A DNA stretch of 64,000 nucleotides from Candidatus Gastranaerophilales bacterium (GCA_947626225.1 CANQRH010000005.1:62001-126000); one strand, 5' to 3'; positions 1 to 9,835 are shown, counted from the stretch's first letter. The notes: generated by a model not told the origin, from the letters alone. Program-made: numbers and translations.

Positions 1-825
1 GCCTGATTGATTAAGTAATGCAGCCGCCGCTTTATCCGCTCCTGCCAAAGAACCGGTGTGAGAAGATGCCGCAGAAGCACCTGCTGCGGAACGTCCCGAT
101 TTCAATGCCAAAATCGGTTTTTTCTTGGTCACGCGTGATGCCAAACGTCTGAAATTTGACGGATTTTGGATTGATTCCATATAAAGAAGAATTTGTTGAA
201 CATCATCTTCATTTTCCCAGTATTCAATTGCAGTTTCAGCGTTAACGTCAGCCTGATTACCGATTGAAATGAATTGTGCAAAACCTAAGTTGAGGTCTTT
301 CAAGATATTCAAAATACCGCCGCCTAACGCACCTGATTGAGATACAAAACCGATGTTTCCTCTTTCGGGTAAAGATTCCGCAAAACAGCCGTCCATTCTG
401 ATGTCGGGATGAGTATTTACAACACCCAAGCAGTTAGGACCTACACATCTCATGCCGTATTCTTTTACTTTTGCAAGTAATTGTCTTTCGGCTTCGGCAC
501 CTTCAGCGCCTGTTTCTTTAAAGCCTGCGGTGATTATACACAAACCTTCAATGCCTTTTGCGTGGCATTGATCGATTGTATCAAGTACAAATTTTGCATT
601 AACAACAATAATTGCCAAATCAACATCACCGGGGATTTCACCAACCGATGTGTAAGCCTGTAATCCTTCGATAATTCCGCCTTTAGGGTTAACAGGGTAA
701 ATCTTACCGTTGAATTTGTACTCTTGGAGTCTTTTCATAATGTCGGAACCGATTGTATGTTCCTTTGTTGATGCACCGATAACCGCTATTGATTTCGGTT
801 TCATGATTTTGTCTAAATTACTCAT
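1..825 (-). CDS. Acetate-CoA ligase (ADP-forming), alpha-type region, partial
   Basis: Open reading frame starting at 825 and running off the left edge; 275 residues are visible. The N-terminus has a CoA-binding Rossmann motif (KSIAVIGAS, residues 11-19). A succinyl-CoA-ligase-like domain follows (GNIGFVSQSGALG). The last part holds SGRSAAG and SHTGSLAG (His near residue 256), a region conserved in ADP-forming acyl-CoA synthetases and probably the phosphohistidine site. The family converts acetyl-CoA, ADP and Pi to acetate, ATP and CoA, a fermentative ATP-yielding step. AAAGGA lies upstream of the ATG. It follows the radical SAM gene by 14 nt, so the two are probably cotranscribed. Whether a beta (ATP-grasp) domain is fused cannot be seen. 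A protein acetyltransferase of the Pat type is the main alternative. Confidence 0.85.
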   Translation of the reverse strand, partial: MSNLDKIMKPKSIAVIGASTKEHTIGSDIMKRLQEYKFNGKIYPVNPKGGIIEGLQAYTSVGEIPGDVDLAIIVVNAKFVLDTIDQCHAKGIEGLCIITAGFKETGAEGAEAERQLLAKVKEYGMRCVGPNCLGVVNTHPDIRMDGCFAESLPERGNIGFVSQSGALGGGILNILKDLNLGFAQFISIGNQADVNAETAIEYWENEDDVQQILLYMESIQNPSNFRRLASRVTKKKPILALKSGRSAAGASAASSHTGSLAGADKAAAALLNQSG

Positions 826-839
826 TTCTTATCCTTTCT

Positions 840-1463
840 TTAATATCCGTTTTGTATCCATTCTCTTACCCTGAATTTTGCACCGTAAGTGTTTGCAATT
901 TGTTCGCATTTTTCAAGGTTTATATGTCTGCCTTTGTAGCCTTCAACTATGCTCATTACTGTTGGAATACCTTCATCTTGGCAGGCTTTTGTAAAATTTT
1001 TCATCTCTGTATAAGCACCTTCAAATTTCGGCTTTGAAAGTTCATTGTATTCGCTTTCATTTTCACCGTTAAGACTTACGGAAAATTCATCAACGAGTCC
1101 TTTAAGTTCGGGTACAACGTTTCGTTTATAAATATAGTTTGCGTGTCCGTTTGTATTGACGCGGATTTTCACATTGGGGTGGGCAATTTTAATTTGTTTT
1201 GCGGTTTCTTTAAGAACTTCAAGTTTCATCATCGGTTCGCCGTAACCGCAGAATATAACTTCATTTGACGGATTTTCGGCATAAAGTTTTTCAAACTGTT
1301 CAATAACGTTTTTTGCCGTTGCATTTTCATTATCGAGCCACAAAGTCTGTCCGACAACATCGTCTTTATCGTTTCTAAGGCAGAATATACAGTCGTTTGT
1401 ACACATATTAGTCAAATTAATATAAATTTTACCGTCTAATAAATATGCTAAAGTGTTTGCCAT
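840..1463 (-). CDS. Radical SAM protein, TatD-associated type
   Basis: 207-aa protein with a radical-SAM cluster motif CTNDCIFC (CX3CX2C, about residues 20-27), preceded by the strand IYINLTNMC. A GYGEP motif follows (about residue 73), the usual SAM-binding GGEP-like loop. It is short for a radical SAM enzyme and ends without an auxiliary-cluster cysteine domain. The pattern matches small radical SAM proteins often found beside TatD-type DNases; no tatD gene is visible here. The reaction is unknown. AAGG lies upstream of the start, and the gene is followed 14 nt later by the acyl-CoA synthetase gene. Confidence 0.8.
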   Translation of the reverse strand: MANTLAYLLDGKIYINLTNMCTNDCIFCLRNDKDDVVGQTLWLDNENATAKNVIEQFEKLYAENPSNEVIFCGYGEPMMKLEVLKETAKQIKIAHPNVKIRVNTNGHANYIYKRNVVPELKGLVDEFSVSLNGENESEYNELSKPKFEGAYTEMKNFTKACQDEGIPTVMSIVEGYKGRHINLEKCEQIANTYGAKFRVREWIQNGY

Positions 1464-1521
1464 GACTAGCCTTTCAATAACAGAATTATTACACGCACAA
1501 AAAACATTTACAAGTATTTTA

Positions 1522-2586
1522 TCAGTTTACTTTTTCAATCACTCCGCCGCCGAGAACTTTGTCATTATCGTAGATTACTACAGACTGACCTAATGCAATG
1601 GATTTCTGGTAATCGTCAAAAATAACTTCAATGCCGTCATCAATAAGTTTTACGGTAACGTCTGCAGGCTGCTGGGTTGAACGGATTTTTGCCTGTGCTT
1701 TGAATTCTTTTTTTTCGGGCGGAATTATCCAGTTTAAATTCCCTGCTGACAGAGATTTTTTGAAAGTTTTTTCCGCAGGCCCGACGACAACTTCATTTGC
1801 CTCTTTATTCAAAGAAAGCACGTATAAGGGTTCGGTTGAAGAAATTCCGAGTCCTTTTCTCTGGCCGATTGTGTAATTCCAAATTCCTTTATGTGTGCCT
1901 AAAATTTTTCCCTCGGTGTTTACAATATTTCCTTCTTTTTCGCTTATGCCGAGAAGTTCATTATAATCTCCGTCATAAAAATCCTGACTGTCAGGCTTTT
2001 CCGCTGCAAGTAATCCGTTTTGCTTTGCTATTTCACGAATTTCAGATTTTGTGTGAGTCCCCAGCGGAAGAATTATATTTTTAAGCTGTTTCTGAGTTAA
2101 CCGGTAGAGAAAATAAGATTGGTCTTTATGCGGCGCAAGTCCCCTTTTAAGAATATATCTTCCGTTTTCTTCTTCTATTCGGGCATAGTGGCCTGTTGCA
2201 AACTTGTCAAATTCTATTCCGTTTTCTTTTGCCAGATGAGGCAGAACACCGAATTTCACGAGTGCATTACACCAAATACAAGGGTTTGGTGTTCTTCCTT
2301 GAATATATTCGGATTTAAAATTTTCCAAAACTATTTTTTTATACTGCTCAACGCAGTCAAAAACATAATAAGGAATATCAAGTTGTGAAGCGATTTTTCT
2401 TGCTTCTTCAATATCTTCCTTTTCGTCCGGGCCGTAGCAAGCGTTGCCGTGCCCCGATTTTGCGGCCATTCCGTTTGTACCCCAAATTGACATTGTTGCA
2501 CCTATAACTTCATGTCCCTGCTGTTTCAATATTAGTGCCGTAACCGATGAATCTACACCGCCGGATAGTCCCACAAGTATTTTCAT
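1522..2586 (-). CDS. mnmA: tRNA-specific 2-thiouridylase MnmA
   Basis: 354 aa, usual length. It activates U34 of Lys/Glu/Gln tRNAs with ATP and inserts sulfur. The PP-loop SGGVDSS is at residues 8-14. The first catalytic cysteine lies in TPNPCIWCN (C103 and C106), and the C-terminal beta-barrel has the GQRKGLG loop. Oddly, the second cysteine, normally in an ICF motif after SQD/STG, is missing: residues around 200-206 read DSQDFYDG, with Tyr where Cys is expected. A CxxC pair replaces the more common DxxC at the first site. AGGT precedes the ATG. It is divergent from the signalling operon that starts at 2671. Confidence 0.93.
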   Translation of the reverse strand: MKILVGLSGGVDSSVTALILKQQGHEVIGATMSIWGTNGMAAKSGHGNACYGPDEKEDIEEARKIASQLDIPYYVFDCVEQYKKIVLENFKSEYIQGRTPNPCIWCNALVKFGVLPHLAKENGIEFDKFATGHYARIEEENGRYILKRGLAPHKDQSYFLYRLTQKQLKNIILPLGTHTKSEIREIAKQNGLLAAEKPDSQDFYDGDYNELLGISEKEGNIVNTEGKILGTHKGIWNYTIGQRKGLGISSTEPLYVLSLNKEANEVVVGPAEKTFKKSLSAGNLNWIIPPEKKEFKAQAKIRSTQQPADVTVKLIDDGIEVIFDDYQKSIALGQSVVIYDNDKVLGGGVIEKVN

Positions 2587-2670
2587 TATTTTACCTTTTG
2601 TATTCTTATCATTTAAAAATTTGTATTATTGCCAAAAATATTGTACAATAAAAACAATAGGTGAAGCAGT

Positions 2671-4371
2671 ATGATAAAATGTGATACGGATATTATAAAA
2701 AAAGGTTTAAATCTGCTTGAGGACAAAGATTATTCTCAGGCATCAGATGTATTTGAACAGGCACATAAAATTTACTCCGAACAAAAATCGGATGAAAATG
2801 TTTCCGTTGTATTAAGTTTAAACGGAATGGCAAAATATCTGCTTGATAAAAATAATCTCGGAGAAGCTTTGAAACTTCTCAATGACGGCAGATATATGGC
2901 GCAATATTCAAAAGACTACACGGCAAAAATTGTTAACGAGTATGCACAAGGCACCGTTGATTTTGGCGAAGGCAATAGTGATGTTGCGCTTAAACATTTT
3001 AATAACGCCAAAAATCTTGCCTCAAATTACGGTGATGAACTGTCAATTATGGGATATGTTTTAACCCGTATAAAACAGATTACAAATAATATGGATTTTA
3101 CACTTCCGATAAAAAGTGATCCTCTTGTATCGCTTGTAAAAATAGGGCGTTCAATTACCGCCGTAACCGATATAAACGTGTTATTACGAGTAATAGCCGA
3201 GGAAACAAAAATTGCTATTCAGGCCGACAGATGTACTGTTTTTCTTTTAGATAAAGATAAAAACGAACTGTGGAGCAAAGTAGCTTTAGGACTTGACAGT
3301 CAAGAAATAAGGTTCCCTGCCGATAAAGGGCTTGCGGGATATGTTGTCAAAACCGGCGAACCCTTAAACATTCCCGATGCATACAATGATCCCAGATTTA
3401 ACCCTGATGTTGACAAGGAAACAGGATACACTACCAAAACAATTTTGTGCCTGCCTATCAAAAACAACAATCAGGAAATAATCGGTGCATTTCAGGTTTT
3501 AAATAAACTAAACGGTGTGTTTACCAAAAGTGATGAAGACTTGCTTGTGGCAATAGGCGGAAGTGCTTCAATTGCACTTGAAAATGCTCAGCTTTTCGAA
3601 CAGCAGAAAGAACTATATAAAGAACAAAAAGCTTTGTTTGAAAGTTTTATCGATACTCTTGCAACCTCAATCGATGCCAGAGATAAGATTACAGCCGGCC
3701 ATTCAAGCCGTGTAAAGCTATACTCAATGCTTTTGGCTGACAAATTGGGCTGTGATGAAAAATTAAAAGAACTTATCGAAAAGGCTGCAACGCTTCATGA
3801 TATCGGGAAAATCGGTATAAGAGATTCCGTGCTTCAAAAAGAGGGGAAACTCACCGATGAAGAATACAAACATATTCAGGAGCATGTCAGAATTACTCAT
3901 AATATTTTAAACAAAATTTACATGTCCGATGATTTTAAAATGATAACCGAATTTGCTTGTTCGCATCACGAAAAATATGACGGCACCGGTTATTACAGGC
4001 ATTTGAAAGGCGAGGAAATTCCCTACGGCGGAAGAATTCTTGCCGTAGCGGATGTTTTTGATGCCATCACGTCAAAACGCCATTATCGTGATAAAATGCC
4101 TATTCAAAATGTTATTGATATCTTAATCAGCGGGAAAAATAAACACTTTGACGGACAACTTGTTGATGCTTTTCTTGATATCTCTTTAGATAAGATTGTA
4201 CGGGTATTTTTGACTGAAAATCACAATTCGTTAAACGATAATGACTCTGAAATTTTGAGTCATTATAATCTACTGAATATATATGATTACATTTCAAATA
4301 ATAACGAGGAAAATAATGATATTGTAGAACTGTTTAACTTCTATTACTCGGGTAACAAAAAAGAGGATTAA
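2671..4371 (+). CDS. TPR-GAF-HD-GYP domain signalling protein
   Basis: 566 aa. Residues about 1-130 are TPR-like helices, about 150-305 a GAF domain (sensor), about 340-510 an HD-GYP phosphodiesterase domain. The HD pair is at about residues 376-377 (HDIGKIGI), and the second metal-site motif HHEKYDGTGYY starts near residue 432; the usual GYP is GYY. The family hydrolyses c-di-GMP; no transmembrane segment is seen, so it should be cytoplasmic. AGGTGAAG precedes the ATG. It is the first gene of a five-gene run and overlaps the next gene by one nucleotide (TAATG). Confidence 0.88.
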   Translation: MIKCDTDIIKKGLNLLEDKDYSQASDVFEQAHKIYSEQKSDENVSVVLSLNGMAKYLLDKNNLGEALKLLNDGRYMAQYSKDYTAKIVNEYAQGTVDFGEGNSDVALKHFNNAKNLASNYGDELSIMGYVLTRIKQITNNMDFTLPIKSDPLVSLVKIGRSITAVTDINVLLRVIAEETKIAIQADRCTVFLLDKDKNELWSKVALGLDSQEIRFPADKGLAGYVVKTGEPLNIPDAYNDPRFNPDVDKETGYTTKTILCLPIKNNNQEIIGAFQVLNKLNGVFTKSDEDLLVAIGGSASIALENAQLFEQQKELYKEQKALFESFIDTLATSIDARDKITAGHSSRVKLYSMLLADKLGCDEKLKELIEKAATLHDIGKIGIRDSVLQKEGKLTDEEYKHIQEHVRITHNILNKIYMSDDFKMITEFACSHHEKYDGTGYYRHLKGEEIPYGGRILAVADVFDAITSKRHYRDKMPIQNVIDILISGKNKHFDGQLVDAFLDISLDKIVRVFLTENHNSLNDNDSEILSHYNLLNIYDYISNNNEENNDIVELFNFYYSGNKKED

Positions 4372-5897
4372 TGAAAAAAGTTTTATACAAACTTTCCATA
4401 ATTGCGTTTATCGGTTCTGCCGCATTTGCGGGCGACTTTGATGTAATAAATCCCGCAAATCCTCTGTCTCCCGTTCCCGTTCAGGATAATACGATAGCAC
4501 TTCCCATAAAGAAAGCCACACTAACTCACAACAGTATTCACAATCAATATGTAATAGCTTTTGACAGATTTGTTCAAAGTAATGTTAAAGCTTCGTATAA
4601 CGATTTTAAAGTACTTATTGAAACAATGGACAGCAAAGATTATGCATATATGAAACTTGCTGAAAATATGGCTGATTTGGGATTTTTTAATCTTGCCGAT
4701 TTGGCTTCGTCTAAAATTGAAGATAAATCCGTATCCGATTTTCTTGTTGACGATATAAAAATTTACTACTTCCCGTCAAAAAAATTGAAAACGGATGATG
4801 AAATTTATCTCGGGGAAGTTTTTTCAAATATTATATACAATGACCAGAGCAGAGAAGCGACTGCGGAACTCGTTAAAAATACAAATCTCTTGGCGGAATC
4901 CGATTATGCAAATTATATAGCTGCTTTGGGGTATTTGAAATCGAATGATGTGATTAATGCGGAAAAATATATTGATGCCGCAATTTCGATGAATTCCGAA
5001 AACCTTAATTATAAAAAGCTCAAAGCCGAAATTTTATCTCAGGGCAAAAAACCTAAAAATTCAATTAAAATGATTGATTTTATTAAATCTCAAAATCTTT
5101 ATACAACTGATTTTATGGTGAAGGTAAAATCTCTTGAGCAATATGTGCTTTATAAATCAAAAAAAGATTATGCCGAAAAAATGTATCATCTCGGATACTA
5201 TTATTACTATGAAAATGAGCTTGCCAAATCTGTAAGAACACTGCAAAGTGCTTTAACAAATAAGAAAAAACAGAATAAATATGTTTACGGACTCTTATCA
5301 AGAGTTTATTTTGATATGCAGGACTATGACAAAGCCCATGACAGTGCATTAAAAGCCGTGAAACTTGACGGAAATAATTATAACGCACTTCTTGTACTGG
5401 GGGATTTGTGCAGCAGGAATAAGGATTACAAATCTGCGCTAAAGTATTATCAAAAAGCTGAAAATATTGAAAAAACCATTTCTCTCCCCGCAATAAAAGT
5501 TGCGCAAACTTATGAAAAACTCGGTAAGCCCAAAAAAGCACTTGAAATTTATGAAAAATTGGTAAGGTCATATAATGACTGTTTTTACGCCTATTATAAA
5601 ATTGCACTTTTTGATAAGTCAAAAGAGCTTGCTTATTTGAAAAAAGCCGTTTCAATTAATATGAATTTTACCGATGCCTGGATTGATTTAGGCAGATATT
5701 ACATTGAACGAAAAGATTATGTAAAGGCAAGAAAATATCTTGCAATAGCAAATTATATTGACGAAAACAGTTTTAGATATTATTATTATCAGGGGTTGCT
5801 GGTAAAAAATCAGGGAGCAGACGCTGCGGATTATTTTAAAAAGTCTTTGAATTTAAATCCCGATTTTGAGCCCGCGAAGAAGGAATTAAATTTATGA
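4371..5897 (+). CDS. Secreted tetratricopeptide-repeat protein
   Basis: 508 aa. The N-terminus MKKVLYKLSIIAFIGSAAFA is a signal peptide, so the protein should be periplasmic or surface-attached. From about residue 190 it has repeated TPR-type helices (for example AKSVRTLQSAL, YDKAHDSALKAVKLDG, YKSALKYYQKAE, YVKARKYLAIANYIDEN). No enzyme motif is seen; a scaffold role is likely. It overlaps the upstream HD-GYP gene by 1 nt and the downstream response regulator by 4 nt (ATGA), so translation is probably coupled. Confidence 0.8.
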   Translation: MKKVLYKLSIIAFIGSAAFAGDFDVINPANPLSPVPVQDNTIALPIKKATLTHNSIHNQYVIAFDRFVQSNVKASYNDFKVLIETMDSKDYAYMKLAENMADLGFFNLADLASSKIEDKSVSDFLVDDIKIYYFPSKKLKTDDEIYLGEVFSNIIYNDQSREATAELVKNTNLLAESDYANYIAALGYLKSNDVINAEKYIDAAISMNSENLNYKKLKAEILSQGKKPKNSIKMIDFIKSQNLYTTDFMVKVKSLEQYVLYKSKKDYAEKMYHLGYYYYYENELAKSVRTLQSALTNKKKQNKYVYGLLSRVYFDMQDYDKAHDSALKAVKLDGNNYNALLVLGDLCSRNKDYKSALKYYQKAENIEKTISLPAIKVAQTYEKLGKPKKALEIYEKLVRSYNDCFYAYYKIALFDKSKELAYLKKAVSINMNFTDAWIDLGRYYIERKDYVKARKYLAIANYIDENSFRYYYYQGLLVKNQGADAADYFKKSLNLNPDFEPAKKELNL

Positions 5898-6541
5898 AAA
5901 AGAATATTCTGATAGTTGAAGACCATGAATTAACAAGATTCGGACTCAAAACGACATTTGAGGGCGTAGACTATATCGGAGAAATTTTTGAAGCTGATTC
6001 CGCCGAAAATGCCATTGAGATTTTCAATAATAACAATATTGACATTGTGATTATGGATTTGGGGCTTCCTAATATGAACGGTATTGAAGCATCGGAAAAA
6101 ATCCGTTCTTCAAATAAAGATGTAAAAATTATTATCTTAACCTCTCATAATGATGAAAAAGAAGTTTTAAACAGTTTGAAAGCCGGAGCAAATGCATATT
6201 GTTCAAAAGAGATAAATCCTCAAAGACTTGTTCAGGTTGTCCAATCGGTAGCAGACGGCGCAGCCTGGTTTGATCCGAGTATTGCACATATAGTTTTGAA
6301 AGCAAGTTCCGGAGCACTTTCTTTTGAAACCGTTGACAATGCGAAAAAATATGATTTAACTGCCCGCGAGGCTCAAATTCTTAAACTTATGACGGAAGGT
6401 TACAGCAATATGGAAATTGCACAAATCCTCGTAATCAGCATAAATACCACAAAAGCCCATGTGGCAAGTATATTACAGAAACTTGAAGTTGATGACAGAC
6501 TTCAGGCAGCACTAAAGGCTTTAAAAAATAAGATTGTATAA
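5894..6541 (+). CDS. NarL/FixJ-family response regulator
   Basis: 215 aa. Receiver domain about residues 1-125: acidic pocket ED (9-10), phosphoacceptor Asp55 in VIMDLGLP, conserved Lys105. C-terminal LuxR-type helix-turn-helix about residues 150-212 (LTAREAQILKLMTEGYSN, then NTTKAHVASILQKL). Overlap of 4 nt with the TPR gene and 11 nt before a second regulator. No histidine kinase is in the window, so its partner is unknown. Confidence 0.92.
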   Translation: MKKNILIVEDHELTRFGLKTTFEGVDYIGEIFEADSAENAIEIFNNNNIDIVIMDLGLPNMNGIEASEKIRSSNKDVKIIILTSHNDEKEVLNSLKAGANAYCSKEINPQRLVQVVQSVADGAAWFDPSIAHIVLKASSGALSFETVDNAKKYDLTAREAQILKLMTEGYSNMEIAQILVISINTTKAHVASILQKLEVDDRLQAALKALKNKIV

Positions 6542-6552
6542 GGAGAAATAAT

Positions 6553-7149
6553 TTGCCAAACGTATTGTTGGTCGATGACAATTCAAAATATTTAAAAGAT
6601 GCTCTGCCGTTTTACGGATATGAAGTTCAGACAGCCGGCGACGGTTTTGAGGCGCTGAAAGCTTTGTCATCTAAAAATAAAAAATTTGACATTGTACTTC
6701 TTGATGTTATGATGCCTAATATGGACGGCTGGCAAACATTAAAGGCTGTTCGTTCTAATAATGATACAAAAAATTTGCCCGTAATCATGCTTACTGCAGT
6801 GAATGAAGATCAGAAAATGGTTTCGGGTTTGAAAAACGGAGCTGATGATTATATCGTCAAGCCGTTTATTCTGCCTAACCTTTTAGCCAGAATGGAAGCG
6901 GTTTTAAGACGAACTTACAGAGAAAATACAATTATTGAAAATGCGGATAAAAAAAATCCTCATACTCCTTTAACCGTCCGAGAAAAAGAAGTTTTAACGC
7001 TTGCTTCACAAGGATGTTCCAATAAAGAAATAGCTGATAAGCTTTTTGTCAGAGAAGTTACAATAAAATCACACATGAATAACATATTTAAAAAGTTAAA
7101 AGTAATGAACAGAACACAGGCGGTTTTGGTATATATGCAGAGCCGATAA
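6553..7149 (+). CDS. Response regulator with LuxR-type HTH
   Basis: 198 aa, TTG start chosen because AAGGAG lies 8 nt upstream and the receiver begins at once (PNVLLVDDN). Phosphoacceptor Asp51 (LLDVMMPNMDG) and Lys103 (DDYIVKPF) give an OmpR-like receiver, but the output is a LuxR/NarL HTH (LTVREKEVLTLASQGCSN, about residues 138-195). Second regulator in tandem with the one at 5894; the two receivers are clearly different, so this is not a recent duplication. Confidence 0.92.
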   Translation: MPNVLLVDDNSKYLKDALPFYGYEVQTAGDGFEALKALSSKNKKFDIVLLDVMMPNMDGWQTLKAVRSNNDTKNLPVIMLTAVNEDQKMVSGLKNGADDYIVKPFILPNLLARMEAVLRRTYRENTIIENADKKNPHTPLTVREKEVLTLASQGCSNKEIADKLFVREVTIKSHMNNIFKKLKVMNRTQAVLVYMQSR

Positions 7150-7162
7150 GAAAGAAGGTAAA

Positions 7163-7696
7163 ATGATAGATTATACTAAAGAAGAACTCGTTGAATTGTT
7201 GAAAAAAAATCCTGAAAAATTTAATGAATGGAAATATGATCAGGAAGATATTGATTTAAGCGAAGTTGATTTTTCGGGAATAACATTGAGCGAAATTGAT
7301 TTTTCCGACATAGATTTAAACTCAAGTTCATTTGCTGATTGCAGTTTGTCGTTTGTAAATTTTTCAAATACGGATTTAACATCGGTGGATTTTACGCGGG
7401 CAAGAGTTCTTGAATGTAATTTTACCGAAGCGTTACTTACCGGTGCCGATTGCAGTTATGCTGAAATGACATACTGCAACTTCTCCGATACGGATATGGC
7501 GGGCACTATATTATCCGAAACCGATTTAAGTAATTCCGATTTGACTTCTTCGGTAAATCTCAGCGCATCACGCTACGATGAAGATACCGTATGGCCGGAA
7601 GAAGATTTGCTTCCCGCGGATTTTGACGGAGCAAACCATAAAGACCTTTCCGCACTTCAAGATGATGAAGAAGATACAATATCCGAAGATTGGTAA
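7163..7696 (+). CDS. Pentapeptide-repeat protein
   Basis: 177 aa. Residues about 30-135 consist of pentapeptide repeats with the A(D/N)LXX pattern (for example VDFSGITLSEIDFSDIDL, CNFTEALLTGADCSYAEM), predicting a right-handed beta-helix. The tail is very acidic (DDEEDTISEDW). GAAGG precedes the ATG; it lies 13 nt after the second response regulator and ends the signalling run. The function of this class is usually unknown. Its stop codon abuts that of the convergent small gene at 7697. Confidence 0.85.
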   Translation: MIDYTKEELVELLKKNPEKFNEWKYDQEDIDLSEVDFSGITLSEIDFSDIDLNSSSFADCSLSFVNFSNTDLTSVDFTRARVLECNFTEALLTGADCSYAEMTYCNFSDTDMAGTILSETDLSNSDLTSSVNLSASRYDEDTVWPEEDLLPADFDGANHKDLSALQDDEEDTISEDW

Positions 7697-7897
7697 TTAA
7701 CCTTCGGCTACAACATGTGAAATCAATTCTCCGTAACTGTTCATGGAACCGTCGGTTTCTTCAATTATATAATTATAACCCTCTTTGTTTTCTATGGCTT
7801 TTTGAGCTTTTTGCAAAGCCGTATCGTAATCTTTGCAGGTTGCAATTTCTGTTTTTGTAAATTCCGAATGGTTTCTTTCCGTGTAAACGTGATACAT
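7697..7897 (-). CDS. Small protein of unknown function (66 aa)
   Basis: 66 aa, start supported by AAGGAATT upstream. No signal peptide or metal motif. It alternates short strand-like and helical stretches (YHVYTER, then a charged helix DTALQKAQKAIENKEG, then YNYIIEETDGSMNSYGELISHV). It directly follows cysE with a 2-nt gap and is probably in the tyrS-cysE transcript. Not recognised. Confidence 0.65.
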   Translation of the reverse strand: MYHVYTERNHSEFTKTEIATCKDYDTALQKAQKAIENKEGYNYIIEETDGSMNSYGELISHVVAEG

Positions 7898-7899
7898 AT

Positions 7900-8544
7900 T
7901 TAATTCCTTTCTATTTTTTCTTTTAATTCCTGAAGTTCATATTTCAAACGATTTAATTCACAGGTAACGGGATCGGGAATACGGTTGTGCATAAGAGTTT
8001 CGCTCATAACTTTTTGTTTTGTTATTTTACCCGGGACTCCCACAATCGTAGCGGATTCGGGAACATCTTCAATTACAACCGAGCCTGCGCCGACTCTTAC
8101 GTTATCACCGAGCGTAATATTACCGAGAACCTTTGCTCCGGCACCTACAATAACATTGTTTCCCAATGTCGGATGTCTTTTACCGTGGTCTTTTCCGGTT
8201 CCGCCCAGTGTAACCTGCTGGTAAATCAAAACATCATCGCCGATTTCTGCTGTTTCACCTATTACAACGCCTTCACCATGGTCTATAAAAAATCGTCTGC
8301 CGATTTTTGCGGCGGGATGAATTTCAATTCCGGTGATAATTCTTGTTATGTATGATATTATCCGCGGAATTAGAGGAATGTGCCATTTGTAAAGTCTGTG
8401 AGCCAGTCTGTATGCCGTTAAAGCATGAAGTCCCGGATAGCATAAGATTACCTCAAGCAGATTATTTGCAGCAGGATCCTTATCATAGATTACTTTAATA
8501 TCTTCTTTTACCTTTGTTATTCCGCGTTTTATAATTTCTATCAT
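7900..8544 (-). CDS. cysE: Serine O-acetyltransferase
   Basis: 214 aa. Acetyl-CoA plus L-serine gives O-acetylserine, the cysteine precursor. The N-terminal helices are short. The left-handed beta-helix begins near residue 75 with hexapeptide repeats ([31 protein letters not shown] in the family pattern). The catalytic region [10 protein letters not shown] and the [12 protein letters not shown] loop are present. The ATG overlaps the tyrS stop by 4 nt. Confidence 0.94.
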   Translation of the reverse strand: MIEIIKRGITKVKEDIKVIYDKDPAANNLLEVILCYPGLHALTAYRLAHRLYKWHIPLIPRIISYITRIITGIEIHPAAKIGRRFFIDHGEGVVIGETAEIGDDVLIYQQVTLGGTGKDHGKRHPTLGNNVIVGAGAKVLGNITLGDNVRVGAGSVVIEDVPESATIVGVPGKITKQKVMSETLMHNRIPDPVTCELNRLKYELQELKEKIERN

Positions 8545-9761
8545 TTTACCAGTTTTGCAAATTTACGTTTACCTGCCTGTAATATTACGTTTTCGTCAAA
8601 GTTAAATACATAAGCCGTATCGGCAATTTTTTCACCGTTAACTTTAACACCTCCGCCTTGAATAAGACGTTTTGCTTCACCTTTGCTTGATGTAAATTCA
8701 AGTTCCGTCAGTACATCCAGAATACCTTTACGGTTCATATTTTTAACTTCTTTTATATCATCGGGAATACCTTTGTTTGAAACGACATTTATAAAAGCTT
8801 CCTGAGCTCTTTTTGCACCTTCTTCTCCGTGATATTCCGAAGTAATTGTAAAGGCAAGTTTTAATTTAATATCTCTGGGATTAACAGAGCCTTCTGCGAT
8901 TTGTTTATCGGTTTTCTCAAGTTCTTCTTTTGTTGCATCCGTTAGCAAGCTAAAGTATCTTGTAATAAGATTATCCGGAATGCTCATTAATTTTCCGAAC
9001 ATATCAACTTCGTTGTCTGTCAGAGAAATACAATGTTCGGGATATGTTTTAGACATTTTAACAACGCCGTCGGTACCTTCAAGCAAAGGTAAAAGCATTA
9101 CCAATTGCGGATATTTTTTGCCGTAAGCGGTTTGAATATCGCGTCCTAATAGGGTGTTAAATCTCTGATCCGTGCCGCCAAGTTCAATATCGGAATCAAC
9201 CGCAACGGAGTCATACGCCTGCATAAGCGGATAGAAAAATTCTACAATTGATATAGGACGTCCTTCATTGTATCTTTTTGCAAAGTCATCTCTTGTCATC
9301 ATTTGTGCAACGGTAACTTGCGCCGTAAGTTTCAAAAGTTCGGTAAAACTCATTGAATGAAGCCAGTCGGCATTATTAACAACTTCCGCATCGGAAACAT
9401 CCAAAACTTTTGACATTTGCTCAAAGTATGATTTTGCATTTTCCTGAACCTGCTCTTTTGTAAGTGCGGGGCGTGTTTCTGATTTGCCTGACGGATCTCC
9501 GACCATGGCTGTTGCACCGCCGACTATTAAAACAATTTTATGTCCGAGTTTTTGAAATTCTTTGAGTTTTCTCATTACGACGGTATGCCCCAAATGTAAA
9601 TCGGGACGTGTAGGATCCATTCCCAGTTTTATTCTTAAAGGGGTGTTTGTATCATGCGAATGCTGGAGTTTTACGGCGAGTTCTTCTATACCTCCGGGTA
9701 ATACTTCAGCGTTTCTTGTTAAATGTTTTGCCTGTTCAATAAATTCTTCTCTTATATCCAT
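8541..9761 (-). CDS. tyrS: Tyrosyl-tRNA synthetase
   Basis: 406 aa, class I synthetase. HIGH-type motif DLHLGHT at about residues 54-60, KMSKT near residue 235, and a C-terminal S4 RNA-binding domain (about residues 340-406, [17 protein letters not shown]). The insert and S4 layout match the TyrZ/TyrS-type enzymes of many bacteria. AGGAGA lies upstream of the ATG. First gene of a tyrS-cysE-small gene operon. Confidence 0.95.
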   Translation of the reverse strand: MDIREEFIEQAKHLTRNAEVLPGGIEELAVKLQHSHDTNTPLRIKLGMDPTRPDLHLGHTVVMRKLKEFQKLGHKIVLIVGGATAMVGDPSGKSETRPALTKEQVQENAKSYFEQMSKVLDVSDAEVVNNADWLHSMSFTELLKLTAQVTVAQMMTRDDFAKRYNEGRPISIVEFFYPLMQAYDSVAVDSDIELGGTDQRFNTLLGRDIQTAYGKKYPQLVMLLPLLEGTDGVVKMSKTYPEHCISLTDNEVDMFGKLMSIPDNLITRYFSLLTDATKEELEKTDKQIAEGSVNPRDIKLKLAFTITSEYHGEEGAKRAQEAFINVVSNKGIPDDIKEVKNMNRKGILDVLTELEFTSSKGEAKRLIQGGGVKVNGEKIADTAYVFNFDENVILQAGKRKFAKLVK

Positions 9762-9806
9762 TGTAATTTCTCCTGAAGCTATTATACCGCAAAAAAATAT
9801 ATATTA

Positions 9807-9831
9807 AAAAACCGGTCAAAAACCGGTTTTT
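9807..9831. terminator. Bidirectional hairpin terminator
   Basis: Ten-base-pair perfect stem AAAAACCGGT / ACCGGTTTTT with the loop CAAAA, giving a T-run on both strands. It lies just after the stop of the tail-fibre cassette (minus strand) and before tyrS. Confidence 0.8.
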
Positions 9832-9835
9832 AATT

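Noticed and set aside
5113-5655. 180-codon ORF antisense to the TPR gene
   Set aside because: Shadow of the secreted TPR gene: low-complexity, no ribosome site, and the opposite strand has clear TPR repeats.
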